Source of the DNA: Dromaius novaehollandiae
Taxonomy: Eukaryota > Chordata > Aves > Casuariiformes > Dromaiidae
DNA: 64,000 nt
Direction of reading: 5' to 3'
Assembly: GCF_036370855.1 (NCBI RefSeq)
Contig: NC_088117.1
Span: forward strand, 558,001 to 622,000
The position numbers and the translations under genes are program-made. The notes below the pieces were generated by a model that worked only from the letters and a program-made list of their open reading frames with translations, was not told where the DNA came from and made no database searches. Numbering within the stretch: position 1 is the first letter of the stretch; each line of letters starts with the position of its first letter. Shown piece after piece: positions 11,644 to 25,600 of the stretch.

Positions 11644-13982
11644 TGTGTTATTTTGGTGCATCCCTTGCAGCCAAGGACGCCCCTGTTTTGCATAACTGGT
11701 CACCAGATGGTCTGGCAGGGTTCATATGCTTGGAGGTGGTGTCCAAGAGAAGCTGCTCCAACAAAACAGTTCAAACAGTCCATCATAACTTTTTTTAAGA
11801 ACAAAAGCTTTCCATTAATTTTAAATAATCATTTTCTTCAATGTCAGTTTTCTTTTTTCTTTGTTCTTTTTTTTTTTTGTTGTTGTTCATGTAAACAAAG
11901 GTGAGGAACTAGAACTCCAGAAAACAGGAAGAGTTTTGAAGAGGAAGATATGGATGGCAGCTGTTAACAGTCACAATTCAGCAGTGAAGACTCAACACCT
12001 CACTCACCCAAGCTCTAACTACTGAGTTGCTCAGATGTTCAAAAGCAAAAGGGAAGGACAATGCCATTTAAGCAGTAAGTGCTTCTGCCAGGCTCTATCT
12101 TTAGAAGCTCAGTCTTTCATTTTGGTTTCAAGAAAATAAATAGCATGACTTGAAATACACACATCAAGGATTCTTTCATCTGTCAGTAGTTCCAGAATGG
12201 ATTAACCATTGAAAACAATTTGACTAAGGAACACCTTGTGAGCAAAGACATTTTCACTGGAAGGTATGTATATATTGATTTCATTAGTCAAACAAGCTCA
12301 AATGCCTCATTGGTCTAGGAGTTTTATCAGATATCTGATCCTTTCATATTTTAGGAAAATTCCTAATCTTTTCTCAAGTCAAATCTTTTAACATAAATAA
12401 GCAATATATTGCCATTAAAGTGGTAAAATCTCTGCTGTTTGTGGGTTGGGCTATAATTTATCAGATCCGACCTGTGCCCTTCAGCTTTATTTGCTGCTTC
12501 TGCAGCATCTATCAAGGCACATTCTGCTCCGAACATGTTTTTTTATTATCACTTCATTATTCTTTATCACTTTGAGGATGATGCAAAAATTAAGCTGAGT
12601 GGAGTAGCTGCTACTTTGTCTCCATTCCAGTGTCCTGCTTTGACTGGCCCATGATGGTTGCTTAGAGAAGTCAGCATGCCTGTCAGGGTGCAGGACAGTC
12701 AGCAACACACTGTGTGCTTAAAGACAGAGTCTGACCGAACTCAAGCTGGTTGGTTACCCTTCTGTGGCATGCACCGTGCCGTTTTTCCAGAAGCCTCTAC
12801 CATTCCCCCAGATCATTTTTATTGTTTTCTAGTGGTTCCGATTCACAGTCTTCAGGACTTCCCTTTCTAAGTCTGTTCCCATTTCCATCCCAAACATATG
12901 AAAAAATAGTAGTAAAAACAGAGTGTTCTGTATACACGTGTTGCAGTTCTCATACATCAAATGCTGTAAAAGCAGAAGTGTGTAAGTGGGTGAAAGGTAG
13001 CTTCCAGAAAAGAGTGAAACTCAAAAGCTTTAATTATATGCAGGAGTGTAACAAAACTTTATGAAAGGAACAGGAAGAAGAAAAAGCACTTGATTAAGGT
13101 GCAAGGGAAATCTCCCGTTATTAAGAACAGTTTCATTTATTCCCATATAATCTGGGAAGTACACCACTGATATCTTATCTTGGGAAAACCGCTAGAAGAT
13201 GTTTAGAACCCATACTGATAAGCATGTATGCTTCATATAAATCATCTCCAGTTGGACAGGCCTCACTCCCTTCACAGGTTTTACAAGTACCCAGATTTAA
13301 AAGACCCATCCTGGACCGACTTTTTAGTGGCTGGACAGCCACTAAAAGACAGATCAGCCTCAGAATGGCAGCAGTTCCTTATTTATCTTCACATTTCAGA
13401 TTCCTCATTGTGGCTCATATGTGAGCATCTCATATGGTGACAGCACTTTAATTTCTTGTATAAATCCACTATGCCAGTCTTCTACTGCTGTGTAGTGTGT
13501 GCATGTGTATAACGTGTATAATGTCCTCTTTTTTGTCAATGACAAATGTTGCAGTTTACCTGAACCACAGTAGGGTGGTATCAATGATTCAATGCACAAA
13601 GGTCAGAAATCTCGTAGATTTCTATTCTAATATGCAGATAGAGGTAAAGTTTGTACTGAAAGCCCCGTTCCTCCTAGCTTGTTAGATGTATTGAGGTTCT
13701 TCAGCTTGGAAAGTTGTATATTTATGATTTCAGTAATGAACATTAGTCTTCAGGAGCATCTTCCTTTTGTTCTGTGCTCACCTGAAAGATTCTTCTCTCT
13801 TGAAACTGACTGTAATGACACAATAGTAGCTCTCTTAAAGCTGATGGTTTTACAGACACAGCTATTCAAGTGAATAACTGAATTTTTTTTGTTTAAATTG
13901 TAACCAAAACACATTTTACTGAGCCATTACAAGGAAGACATTCCAGCTCAGTAAAACATGCACAAACAACTGTACACACATA
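11644..13982. other. Region downstream of the ANKMY1 stop codon
   Basis: No coding exon seen. As ANKMY1 is transcribed leftward, its 3' untranslated region must lie here. The nearest clear minus-strand AATAAA I noticed is at 13,136-13,141, which would give an untranslated region of about 840 bases. That assignment is inference. A T-rich run lies at about 11,865-11,885. Confidence 0.4.
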
Positions 13983-14157
13983 CTAGTGACTGTCAGACCT
14001 ACCCAGCAATCCCGAACACTCATGCCTATGCCGCTCCTTCCAGGATTTCCTTCTGCAAGCTTCACTGCAAGTGAAGATTTCATGGCAATGAATGCAAGAT
14101 GTCAGCTGAACACCAACAGAACGTCCGCACTGATAGCAGTATTTAAAAAACGGTGTC
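13983..14157 (-). CDS. ANKMY1: ANKMY1 last exon, MYND zinc finger
   Basis: The exon is 175 bases, ending at a TAG stop at 13,983-13,985. It carries a complete MYND finger: YCYQC, SCIHC, TCSEAC and HRHEC supply the C-x2-C, C-x2-C, C-x3-C and H-x3-C ligands. The acceptor GTTCTAG has a good pyrimidine tract. Confidence 0.95.
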
Positions 14158-17100
14158 CTAGAACAAAGGCAGTTATAAAAAAAAAGCACAATATTGTTTG
14201 TTTGAAGTTTTTTCTTAGTCTGACAACGTTTGTTCATCACAGTAAAATTATATCAAAATGGCTCACAATATAGAAATATAAATGTCGTAATATTCACGGA
14301 TAAAGAAACAGGAGACCCTGCAGCTTATCCTAGGAGTATTTGGGGACCGGGCTGCACACCAGCCCCTAGAAAAGTCAAACGTCCTAGTGAGGAACACTCC
14401 CAAGCCTTTACCAAATCAACATCTGCATCCTAGTGCATGGTGTGCTTCAGTTTGCTCGTAACAACCGAGTCTGGAGGTATTCACTTTCAAACTGGCAGGC
14501 AGGGCAGACAATATGCGGCCAGAAATAAAGCCAAGCAGGCAGACTTAAAAAAACTGACAGAACCTACTGGAATATTGCAGAGGCAAACAGGGCTACAGCC
14601 AGGTCCCTGCAACACAGCAAAGCTGGAAGAAGCAGCAAAGAGTGCTTAGGCAAAGATTTTCAGTGGGACTGGGAAGTAGAATGTTACTAAGTGCAAATTG
14701 GCCTATGTACCTATATCCTTTTCAGAGCATTTAAGAATCCCTTACAGCACCGATTTCCCTAATGTGGTCTGAGCCAAATTGTTCTGCACTTATGAAATTT
14801 GACCATAACATAAAGCCAAAGGTGATTTCATGCAATAGATTCATTCATGTGTTAGTATAATTTTAAAGAGCTAAGAGGCATCAGAGGCAACACTGGATGC
14901 ATTACACTTAACACCAAATCAGATTTTGTAGCATTCTAGTCATGTGACATGGATTCCATTAAATGCCTTGCTAAGGGAGGTAGCAGGCAATGACCCAGAC
15001 AACTCCTGTCAGTATCCAGTCAAAGCACAGCCACAGTCCAACAGAGGTCTTTACAAAAACAATTCATCCAACTTGAATTGGAAACTGCAGCAACTTTTCT
15101 GCAGAGTCCCCAGAAGAGAAAAAGACCAAGGATCAGTTCCCTGAGAGTAACAAATGTTCTATGAGAGGATAGCTACAGTGTGGGCACAGTGGTAGTCAGC
15201 AGAGGATAAGCCACAGCTAAATAGGAACAATGATATCAAGGAACTCCAGTTACTGTACAGATAAGCTGGTAAATTGTTCCCATCCTTCCATGGAGCCAAG
15301 AACAGAGGGTGGCAAACATGGAGCTTGGGTGGAATCAGACCTTTGCAGGGAAAGAGTTTCAGGAGAGAGTGGCAGGATCCCTGAAATAATAAGTTGTCTA
15401 CCAGTTGCTGTCTCCTTTGGCTGTAAATGTAAAGGCCTGTCCAATTACAAATCATAACCTTGCATATTTGCCTAGGGCTGTATGTTGAGAACATGATACA
15501 AGTCTTGCACTTGGAAGTTTATGGGAAATTCCCATTCTTGGGCTATAGTGACCAGACAGGCAGCTGTTGAAACTAATTGAGAAAACAAAACTTGCACAAT
15601 TCTGGCAAAGGAAATGGCTAGCAATTTTCACTGAGATCTCTCTGCCTGCAAGTCATCCCTAACATCTATTTGTAAAACGTTTGTGTGCTGCTTTAACCTT
15701 CCAGATTTCATTTTAGTTCTTGGTTTACATTCTTCCGGCTATTTCTGCATCTTATGCTACTGTTGATCCATTTTGGTTCAGCAGAAATACTACCTCACAA
15801 CTTATGCCCGCGAAAAGTGCCTCAGTTCCTGACCATGATTCAAATTCTCACTTGATTCAAATACTGAGACAAAGTTCAGGATGATGAGAGTGCCTTGCTC
15901 AGAAGAAACTGATGACAGAGTACAGTATCCTTGAGCCAACTATTTCCTCCGTAACTCAAACCGCTGAGAATGCTACAATTCCAAGACTAATGTTCAAACT
16001 CTAGAAGTCTTTCCTGATTTAGAGACCAGAAATGCAAGCCACAAAACTTGTCTGTGTCCATTTCTTAGTATTTGTAAGCTACCCTAAGCCACTGATGTCA
16101 TGAATTAGCTTAAGATACCAGGCCACACTGCTTATCACGAGAAGACTGAATATTATGCAGACTCTCCTGGCAGAGTCTGAAGCTGAAAAGGAATGATGTG
16201 ATCAGAACAGAGGAAGAAGCTGTCTGTAGCTGACAAGACTGGACACACTAAAGAGGAAACAATTAGAAAAGAAAAAACATGGTAGGGTGACATTAAGCCT
16301 GGTGAGGAAAAAACAGGACATAATATTTTTGGCTAAGAACAGTCAACACTTGCATGCAGTGTCTTCCACCTACCTCACTTCTTTCGCATGATGGCTCCCC
16401 GATTTCTTCTTTGAAGCAGATGTACGAATATTTGAATCCACTACACCAACATAAAGAAGGGGGGAAAAAAAATCAGCATTCCTACTTAGGATCTGAGAAT
16501 TAGAATACTAGTCACAAGACACCTTTCCTTAAAACTCTGCTTAGCCACAGGACAGTTGTTGATCAACTGGGCAAACATAATCAATATGATGATGTGTATC
16601 AGACACACTAAAACAACATCCTTCTTGAAAGTAAGATTATGAAAAATGTGAGACATAATAGTTCTAGGTAACATTGCCTTCTACTCCTCATTTGGATATT
16701 TTTCACAGTGAATATATGAAACATTTTTCAGATTATAGTGGTATTGGGAGATCTAGAGTCTAAGCCTGGCTTCACCACGTATTTGAGCACTACTCAGGAA
16801 GTCATTCAAATGACCTTAATTTACATATTTATTGTCACCACTCTAGGAGTAGAAGAGCATTAATACAGTGGGAATCCCAGGAAAGGACCTGGGAGCAAGT
16901 TACCACGGGGAATGGACATATGCTAGCTGTCCACAGTCACCATTGAATGCACACTGCTACCTGCACTAAATACAAAGCAATTCAAAGGTCCATCTGTGAA
17001 AGAGGAACAAGCTCACTCAATTACTCCATAACACGTGGTAACAGATCTTGTATAGGAATTCACGAGGAAGCAGTGGATAGGCACTAAGCTTATATTCAAA

Positions 17101-19581
17101 ATTTCCTTCACAGTGACTTGTTCATTCTCTTTAACGTTTGTAGAACCCCTACATCTCCTCACTGCTTATGTAGGACTGGTTTTGCACAGTATCATCCCTG
17201 CTTAATCCTGGCACAGGAGATGTCCATATTAAACAGTCTAGTTGTTCCGATTATCTGTTCAGTGAGCACTCATCAAGTTAACTAAAACAAATTTTCTTCA
17301 AGGGAGAAGCTGCCGTCATTTTGCAGGGCTCCCCTCCTCTCCCAGCACTTCTGGGAACACAGGAAAGCTTCCTGAAAATGGAAAGACTGCTAGAGGGCAC
17401 TGTTTGGCCACTATTAAGTTTCTCTGTTTCCCACACTGCTCCCTATTAGTGCCAGCAAGGAGCATATTAAACCCAAGATGCAAAAGCCTAAGGCAGACCA
17501 GAGCAAGACAGGAAAGAAGTAAGATACCTGGAGAATGCTGACCAAGGCTGGCCAGTGATTACAACTGCTAATTGTTTAAATTGCATTTCCTATTTGAGGA
17601 TCAGTTGCGATTGCAAGCCAAAGAATAACAATTTTACTATCCACACAGAACACTGCAGCGGGATGCAGAAAACCACATTAGCTCCAAGTAGGCTGCTCTG
17701 CCAGTGAGATACAGTGATGGATCCCACAGTCACAGGACTGTAGTAGCAATGAGCTGTACCCCACCTTAGGAATGGAGGTACCATGTTGCACTTTCTCAAG
17801 TAGCTTGAATGTGGCTGCTCTACTGCAAGGTGCCCAAGACTCACCATTACTTTTGTTCTTTTCAGAACATCTACTGTTTATGTCCCAGAGGCAAGCAATC
17901 TGCAGTATAACTTGGCTTTCCTTCCCATCCCTGTAGTTTCCTAGTTTAATATATTAAGTAATTCTCTATCTATTTTTTGCACTATTGAACAAATGATTCT
18001 CTCAAGAACCAAACCACTTAATCTCTGACGCTGCTAAGAAACAAAGATTCTTTGTCATGTAAATTTTCTTATTCACAATAAAGCTACCAAAAAAATTACT
18101 TATATGACCCAAAGGCAGATTCATTTCTAATTAGAAACTGTTACAGCATCGCAGACCATTTCAAAATTTTTTTTAAACAAATACATCCCCTGCCACCACC
18201 CCAAAAAAAACTGGGCAGAAAATTCTTAGTTCTACTTCATAGGAAGATTCTTTTTATAAGGGGTTAAATAATGATTAAGGATGACTTTAATAAGTGGTTA
18301 ACCCTTTATTTTGAAGTTTGACTGATCAGTAATTTATTATCATAGCTTATAACATACCTAAATTTATTATCTACTATATATATATATCTCATAACAGCTT
18401 TTCCTGTTTTGATTGTAGCCTCATGGAAACACACGTTACTTCCATTTTTAATGGCTGGATGTAGAATTACAGCTAACTCTTTACAAACCAATTATGAACA
18501 GAATCTTACTATAAAATGTGACAACAGGGATTGCCTTCACAGGCAAAACTACTAGAGGTATTCAGTCTTCGGGTGGTCATAAGTTTGGCAGCAAATGAAA
18601 TGAGTCTCAAGACAAATGAAGGGAAAAGTAAATTTTCAGTGAAAGCTTCTGAAGAAGGCCCTAGACAAATCCTAAGGACACAAGAGGCTGTTTGTTCTGA
18701 TGAATGCAAAGAACACGGTATCTTCAGTTACGGGAACTGAAGTCATACCTGATAATATTCAAAATAGGCATAGTCGACAGCTGTTCCCACTGCTTTTTGC
18801 TGTCCTTCCCTAAGAGTAACTGGTGCAAGGATATCCGCGCCAGCTTCAAGCAGCTTATCAACCTGAAAAAAGAAAGCAAAACATTTGACATCCAGCTTTC
18901 TAACTATACTGTGTCCATGCCACAGTTAGAGACAGGGCTGAATATCAGAGCTTAACCTCGATTTGTGTGGCTACTCTGTACCAAATTGTGCATTTCTTCT
19001 GCCACTGGAGAGCCGTTGATGGACTGTTAAATCTACATGTGTTTTGTAAATAAAACCTTCTTGGAGGCATTTGCTATTTGTTTCTGGATATCTCACAACC
19101 TAATCTTGCAGCAACAGATGAAGCACGGACAACTAGTGACGCAGGGGTAGAACAGAACCCGGCTGGAGAAATCACCTCCTCTCCTAGTGCTCCTCAACGG
19201 CAGTCTTCCTCCCCTCCATTCTCAATGAGGTCAGCTCTGTGCTTTATGGGACGAGGGAAAAATGTCCAGTTTTCACAAGGCCAAATGCTTCCATTGAGCT
19301 CATCACAGGTGAGAAAGTGCACTTTATCAACTACTTTATATAGCACAATCAAATGCAATGCATCTTTCTTCATGTGGATGCCAGCTGTGTTTACAAGCAA
19401 GGGAACAGTCAGATCTGACAGGGCCATGGGCAACCCCCCATCTGCTTTAAATGCAGTGTTTCCTCTTCTACACAAGGAGGTTGCCATCACCTTCATTCAA
19501 ACATGAAAACAAATTTCCTTACAAAACCTCTATTCCTTAGGAGACAAACAAATAGCATTGGGAAGAGACACAAATGAATTG

Positions 19582-19618
<37 letters not shown>

Positions 19619-22600
19619 GCTTGCCCATTAAAGAGAAATGGAACTCAACACACCTGATAAAAATTACTGCTTTTCCTGAAGTTAAAAACAACAAAAAACC
19701 CCCACATTTCTCTCACCAAAGCAATCCTCTGTGCTTTTGTTCTCTTCTGTTCATATGTGGTACTGACAGCTGTACAGAGGGCACTTCTTACTGCTCTGCT
19801 TAATGGCAGATTTGGATCAGCCCCATGTTTGAGGAGTTCGACCACTGCCTGCAAATGCAACAGATAATTGCTGGAGATGCATTTTGACAGTTCCACAGCA
19901 GAAAAGTGATACTCCAGCCAGACCAAGATGCTATAGGGTAGGTTTCATAAAATATACTAAAACCACCTATGTTTTACCATAAAGATAAGGATTAGAGAGG
20001 TTGAACATTTATGGTCTATTAGATCATCACTCCATTGAATGTTAGCCTCTGAGAGGGGCAGGAGAAGCAGTAGAATGTGTTGGATATGGGACTTTCCATT
20101 CCATTCCGTGGGAAGTCCTGAAATTTCATCTTTTCTGTACAAACAAATCAAAGATGCAGTAAACTCTTTTTTCCCAGAAAAATACCTAAATTGTCTTTTA
20201 AAAGAAACAAAGATAACATAAGGAAAAATGTTCTGGTTCAAACATTTGATACAGAATCTATTTTCTACTGTATTTGGCTGCATCCATTTCTACTGTATCT
20301 ACTTCTGCAGTCCATCCTGTAGCTCCCTATTATATTGTATCCAGATGATTGATAACTTTCTACTGAAATAAATATAACTAGAAAGTAACAATACACAGTA
20401 GATCTTTTCCATTATGATCTACCATTAATCCTAACACACAGTATAAAACTTGCAGTGACAGAACGAGAGGTAAAATTTTGATTTCATCAGTAACACTGAA
20501 AGTGGCTTCCCCTCGCTTTGTTCACATCTGCATTTCCAAGACAATGCCTGACTGAATTATTAGCGTGCTTTTACACAGGAGAAAGTAACCCGAGAAACAG
20601 AAATTAGACCCAAACCCTGCCCCTATCAGCTTATTACCTGAACCACTAGGCTACACAGTCACGCTTGCTCCCTTCCAATTGTTCTTCCCCTGGCCTTGTG
20701 CTGGCTGGTTGCCTGCACAACGGCTGAGCTTAGTGGGCAGCCTGGGTGCAGCTCTTACCCCCTCACTCTCCTCCCTTGTTTTCCACAAAGAAGATGAACC
20801 AGGAGCCTGGAGCTGTATTCCAAGAGGAGCAGAGCACTGCAGACACACCACTTTGTCACCATTACCTGTTTTGCTGGTACACTTTCTCTCGCAGCATGCT
20901 GGCTGCTGTGGACCCACTCTTAAGGGCCTTGTCTGAGCAGAAGGGAGGCCATTCCCTGCTCAGGGAAGGTAGGTGCTGACTTCACATATTGCACTCTACT
21001 GTGTGAGCTGTAAGCCTCCTCTGTGGAGTGCTGAGCCCCGTAATGCCCAGATCCTTTCCAAGTGTGATCACTGATCTTTTCCTAGAAAAGCATACTCCTT
21101 ACCCTCAAAGAGCTACATTTTTTTTCTTATATCCAGAAGCAAAGTGTTTTAACATTTGGCTGGGATGATTTGAGTGGGGAGGTAGCCTGTAAGAGAACTG
21201 CATGTTCTTGTGATTCATAAAAATGGATACTCTTCTCTGAATGCTATACCCTTCTGAATCTTACCAAATATTTCTAGCTATCGCTGTCATACTACAGGGC
21301 TCCTCTAGTTCAGCTCATGCAACATCCACAGGTTTGAAAGAAAAGCAAATTTAGTACTTTCACTGGGAATGAATTATGGCAAACATAACTAGTTACCCAA
21401 GTCTGCCTGTCATCAGAGAAGGCAGAGACAAATGGAGGAGTACAACACACGTAAAGAGGAACTCAAAGATGCTCACCAAATCATTCCCACTGGCGATTGC
21501 TAAGCAAAGTGGTGAATGGCCACTCCACAGTGTGTTTGGATTTGCCTTATGCATTAAAAGGAGGCGGATAACATCTCTGGCATGCTGTGTAGGCAGGTGC
21601 AGAAAAAGGTGGAATTAGATCATAATAATGTTAACTTTTAAATATAATGTATATGTAACAATAATGAACAAAATGAGCAGCATAAAACACGTTCAAGCCT
21701 TTCACCTAAGCTATGATCCTATAGCAAAAGTATACCTCCATTTTCTCATGGCTAAGAACCCCAAGCATGGTAGTGTTATGCATAAACCTCTCCATCAGAT
21801 TACCAAATCTCATTAACCCTGCTGCCAAAGGGTATACGTAAGCTTGCCTCTGAAGAAGTACATCTCCTCTCTCAAAAACCTCTCCTTCCTCCAAGTGCAC
21901 ACCTCGTAAATCTGCTAGAAGAATGTTACTACGGTAAAAACCCAAATGCTCAAAGGTTAGCACATGAGAAAACTCAGACTGTCCAGCTTCAAATTGGCCT
22001 CGTGAATAGTAAAACTTAATGGCCAAGTCACTAATGGAAACTTAAGCAGAGGAATTTCATGTGTTAAACAGAATTCTAAAGACTTAAGAAATATTTTTTT
22101 CTCAAGTGCTAATGGGTTTTTAATCAGTACAACACTAATAATTCACAAGGTAAGGAGTTTATCCTGGGAATTCAATCAGCTCCTTACAGAGGGATGAAAA
22201 GTATTCACTCCCTAGATATGTCATTTGGGGAGTTTAGCTCATAAGTACTCTCTATGAGCAGAACCTCGGATGCCATGCTCTTACCTCACAGTTATCCTCT
22301 CTTTCGCATGCAATATGCAATGCACTCCTTCCACCTTCTTCTGGAACAGGACCAAAATAGGAGGAGAAGTACCCTTTTGGTGGTCCTGCTTCATTCTTCA
22401 GGTGCACAGTGACACCACGGGACAACTGGGTTTCTCTGGTTTGAGGCAGAGGAACCTAAGTGAAATTATGTGAACATTTGTAACATAGCTCAGAGACATA
22501 CAGAAGAAAATAAACTGCTTGGTCACCCATTGCTCTGGATGTCAATCATGGACGAGACTTGTTCAGCCTCACCAAAGCAATGGCCACCCTTTTTCTACTT

Positions 22601-25600
22601 CCTTCTTTACATTCAGATTCCATCTGCCTAAATCATCTTCAGCACTGCACATTAAGAAATTTGATTCCACTGGAGGAATCCAGGGAAGGAAAATTTTACA
22701 GACAGAATTTAATAACTTTTACTGGGCCAAATGATACAGTGAGGGGTGGGAAGAAAGAAGCAAGCTATCAGGCAAAAAGGGTCTTCACTCAAGTTCATTC
22801 ACATGTCATTCATTTAAGGTGCATGAATATAGGCTTACCAGACCAATATAAAAAAATAAAAAATGGTATGTCAGAAAGTAATATACCTGCACTGCATCTG
22901 GGCATTTTATAACTGCATACTGTTTGCAAATAGGTACCAAGTCATCCTGATTGCTACTAAAGGAGAAAGTACTGCAATACAAACTGAAGAAGCTATCTAA
23001 ACCTCCCTGGACTGCAAACAGACATTCACCTTAGCCACTGTCATGACAAGACAAATCTTATCTTTCCTGTTACACAAGCCAACTCATTTTTCAAGTGACT
23101 AGGACCTGATGGGATGTCAGGGAGCCCATCAATGTCATTGCAAGGTCACTCAATTATCTTTGAAATGTCATGGCTACCACGTGAGGTTCCTGAGGACTGG
23201 AAGAAAGCAAATGTCACTCCTATATTCGGGAAGGGCAAGAAGGAGGATCTGCAGAATTACAAGTATGTCAGCCTCATTTCAATCCCTGGGAAGGTGATGA
23301 AGCACATCCTCTGGGAAGCCATTTCCAAAAATACTAAGGAAAAGAAAGTGAATGGGAGTCGTCACCTTGGATTTACAAAGGGGAAATCGAGCCTGAACAA
23401 CTTGATAGCCTTCTACAAGGAGATGACCAGTTTGGTGAAAGATGGGAGAGCAGTGGATGTCATTTACCTTGACGTCAGTAAGGCTTTCAAAACTTTTTCC
23501 CACAACGTCTGCATAGACAAGCTCCTAAAGTATGGCTTACATAAATGGACAGTGAGGACTGAAAACTAGCTGAACTACCGGATTCAAAGGGTTATGATCA
23601 GTGGCATGAAGTTCAGCCGAGGGCCAGTCACCAGTGGTGCACCTACAGGGGTCAATACAAGGACAATACTGGTTAAGTTGTTTACTACTGTTTACTAATT
23701 GACCTGGATGAAGGGATAGAGTGCACCCTCAGCAAGTTTGCTGATGATCCCAAACTGGGAGGAGTGGCTGATACACCAGAGGGCTGCGTTGCCATTCAGA
23801 GGGACCTCGAGAGACTGGACAGATGGGCAGAGGGGAACCTCATGAAGTTCAACAAAGGGAAGTGCAGAGTCCTGCCCCTGGGGAGGAATAACCCCAGGCA
23901 CCAGTATATGCTGGGGGCTGACCTACTGGAAAGTAGCTCTGCAGAAAAGGACCTGGGGGTCCTGGTGGACAAGCTGAACATGACCAGTAACGTGCCTTTG
24001 CAGCAAAGCAGGCCAACAGCATCGTGGGCAGCATTAGAAAGAGCATTGCCAGCAGGCCAATGGAGGTGATCCTTCCCCTCTGTTCAGCCCAGGTCAGACC
24101 ACATCTGTGTGTCTAGTTCTGGACTCCCCTGGAGCAAGTCCAGCAAAGGACCACAAAGAGGATTAAGGAACTGGAGCATCTCTCGTGCAAGGAGAGGCTG
24201 AGAGATCTGGGATTGTTTAGCCTTGAGAAGAGAAGGCTCGGGGGATCTTATCAATGTGTATAAATACCTGATGGGAGGGAGTAAACAAGGTGGAGCCTTA
24301 CTCTTCTCAGTGGCACCCAGTGGCAGGACAAGAAGCAATGGGCAGGAAATGAAAGACAGGAAATTCCACTTGAACATAATAAAAATCTTTTTTTCCTGTG
24401 AGGGTGACCAAACACGGGAAGAGGTTGCCCAGAGAGGCCATGGAGTCTCCATTCCTGGAGATATTCAAAGCCCAACTGGACAAGGTCCTGAGCAACTTGC
24501 TCTCATTGACCCTCCTTTGAGCTGGGGTTTTGGACCAGACGATCTTCAGAGGTCCCTTCCAAACTCTCAACTGTTTGGTAATTCTGTGAAATGATTTAAG
24601 TACTATAACGTAAAGTAATTCCTCAGGTAACAAATGCCAAAAAGAGCACTTTTCGCTGGTATAGCTCCATCACAAGTAGACAATTATCAAAAAAATTGGC
24701 AACCCTAACCAAAAAGTTCTGTACTACCAAAAAAGTTTACTGCAGAGCTATCTTTCTGTAACTCTGGGGGCACAGTGAATGCTGCAGGAATCCAGCAGAA
24801 AGAGTCTGTGTTCAAGGAAAACAAAACAAAACAAAAACAAGTAGGCAGGCTCCATGGAGATGAAACAAGCAGGTCCCATCATGTATCTGTTTCTGACAGT
24901 GGTCCTATGTTCACTGCTCTCATTATACCTTCAGGCATTTATACTAGACTGCCCACAAGAGACTTTTAACCTCTGCCTTAAACGAGGCATGACAGCAAAA
25001 ATGTTCTGGGGCATCAAAACACATGGATGTGTTTACTGTAACCCAATAATACAGACCTCCAGTGGCTTTTTTTTTTTTTTTTACTTTTTTTCTTTTCTAA
25101 AGGAACATAGTTATTCCAATAGGATGCAAAAATTTCACGGAAATCAAGCAGGCAGGAAGCTCAACTCTCTGCTTATGTATTGTGCAGCCTTCAAGAGCTG
25201 CAAGAAGCTGAGCTCACAAAGCAACATACCTGGTCTGGACCATATACCTCATTTCCATCTTCTGCCCTTGCATCAAGATCTGGTGCAGAATGCAGGAGGT
25301 ACTGTGTTATCTGGACTCCTTCCTCCCCAGGAATAGATACAGCTATGTGGAGAGGGGTTAAACTCCCAAACTGAAAAAAGAAACATAGCATTAGACTCCT
25401 GTTTATCGCAACTTAAAACAGTACCAAATATTTTCAAAAGAATAATCCCAGCTTCCTCTTCCCACATACTGTGTCTCACTTTCAGCCACCATGAACCTAC
25501 AAACTGAGTTACAGGACAGTGGAAAGCTCAAGGTACCAGATACACAATGTACCAAAATCACAACAGCTGTTACCAACTTGAGGAGCAGCTTCACAAGCAT

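Noticed and set aside
21706-22026. 106-codon minus-strand frame between two ANKMY1 ankyrin exons
   Set aside because: The flanking exons join in phase without it and the translation does not resemble an ankyrin repeat.
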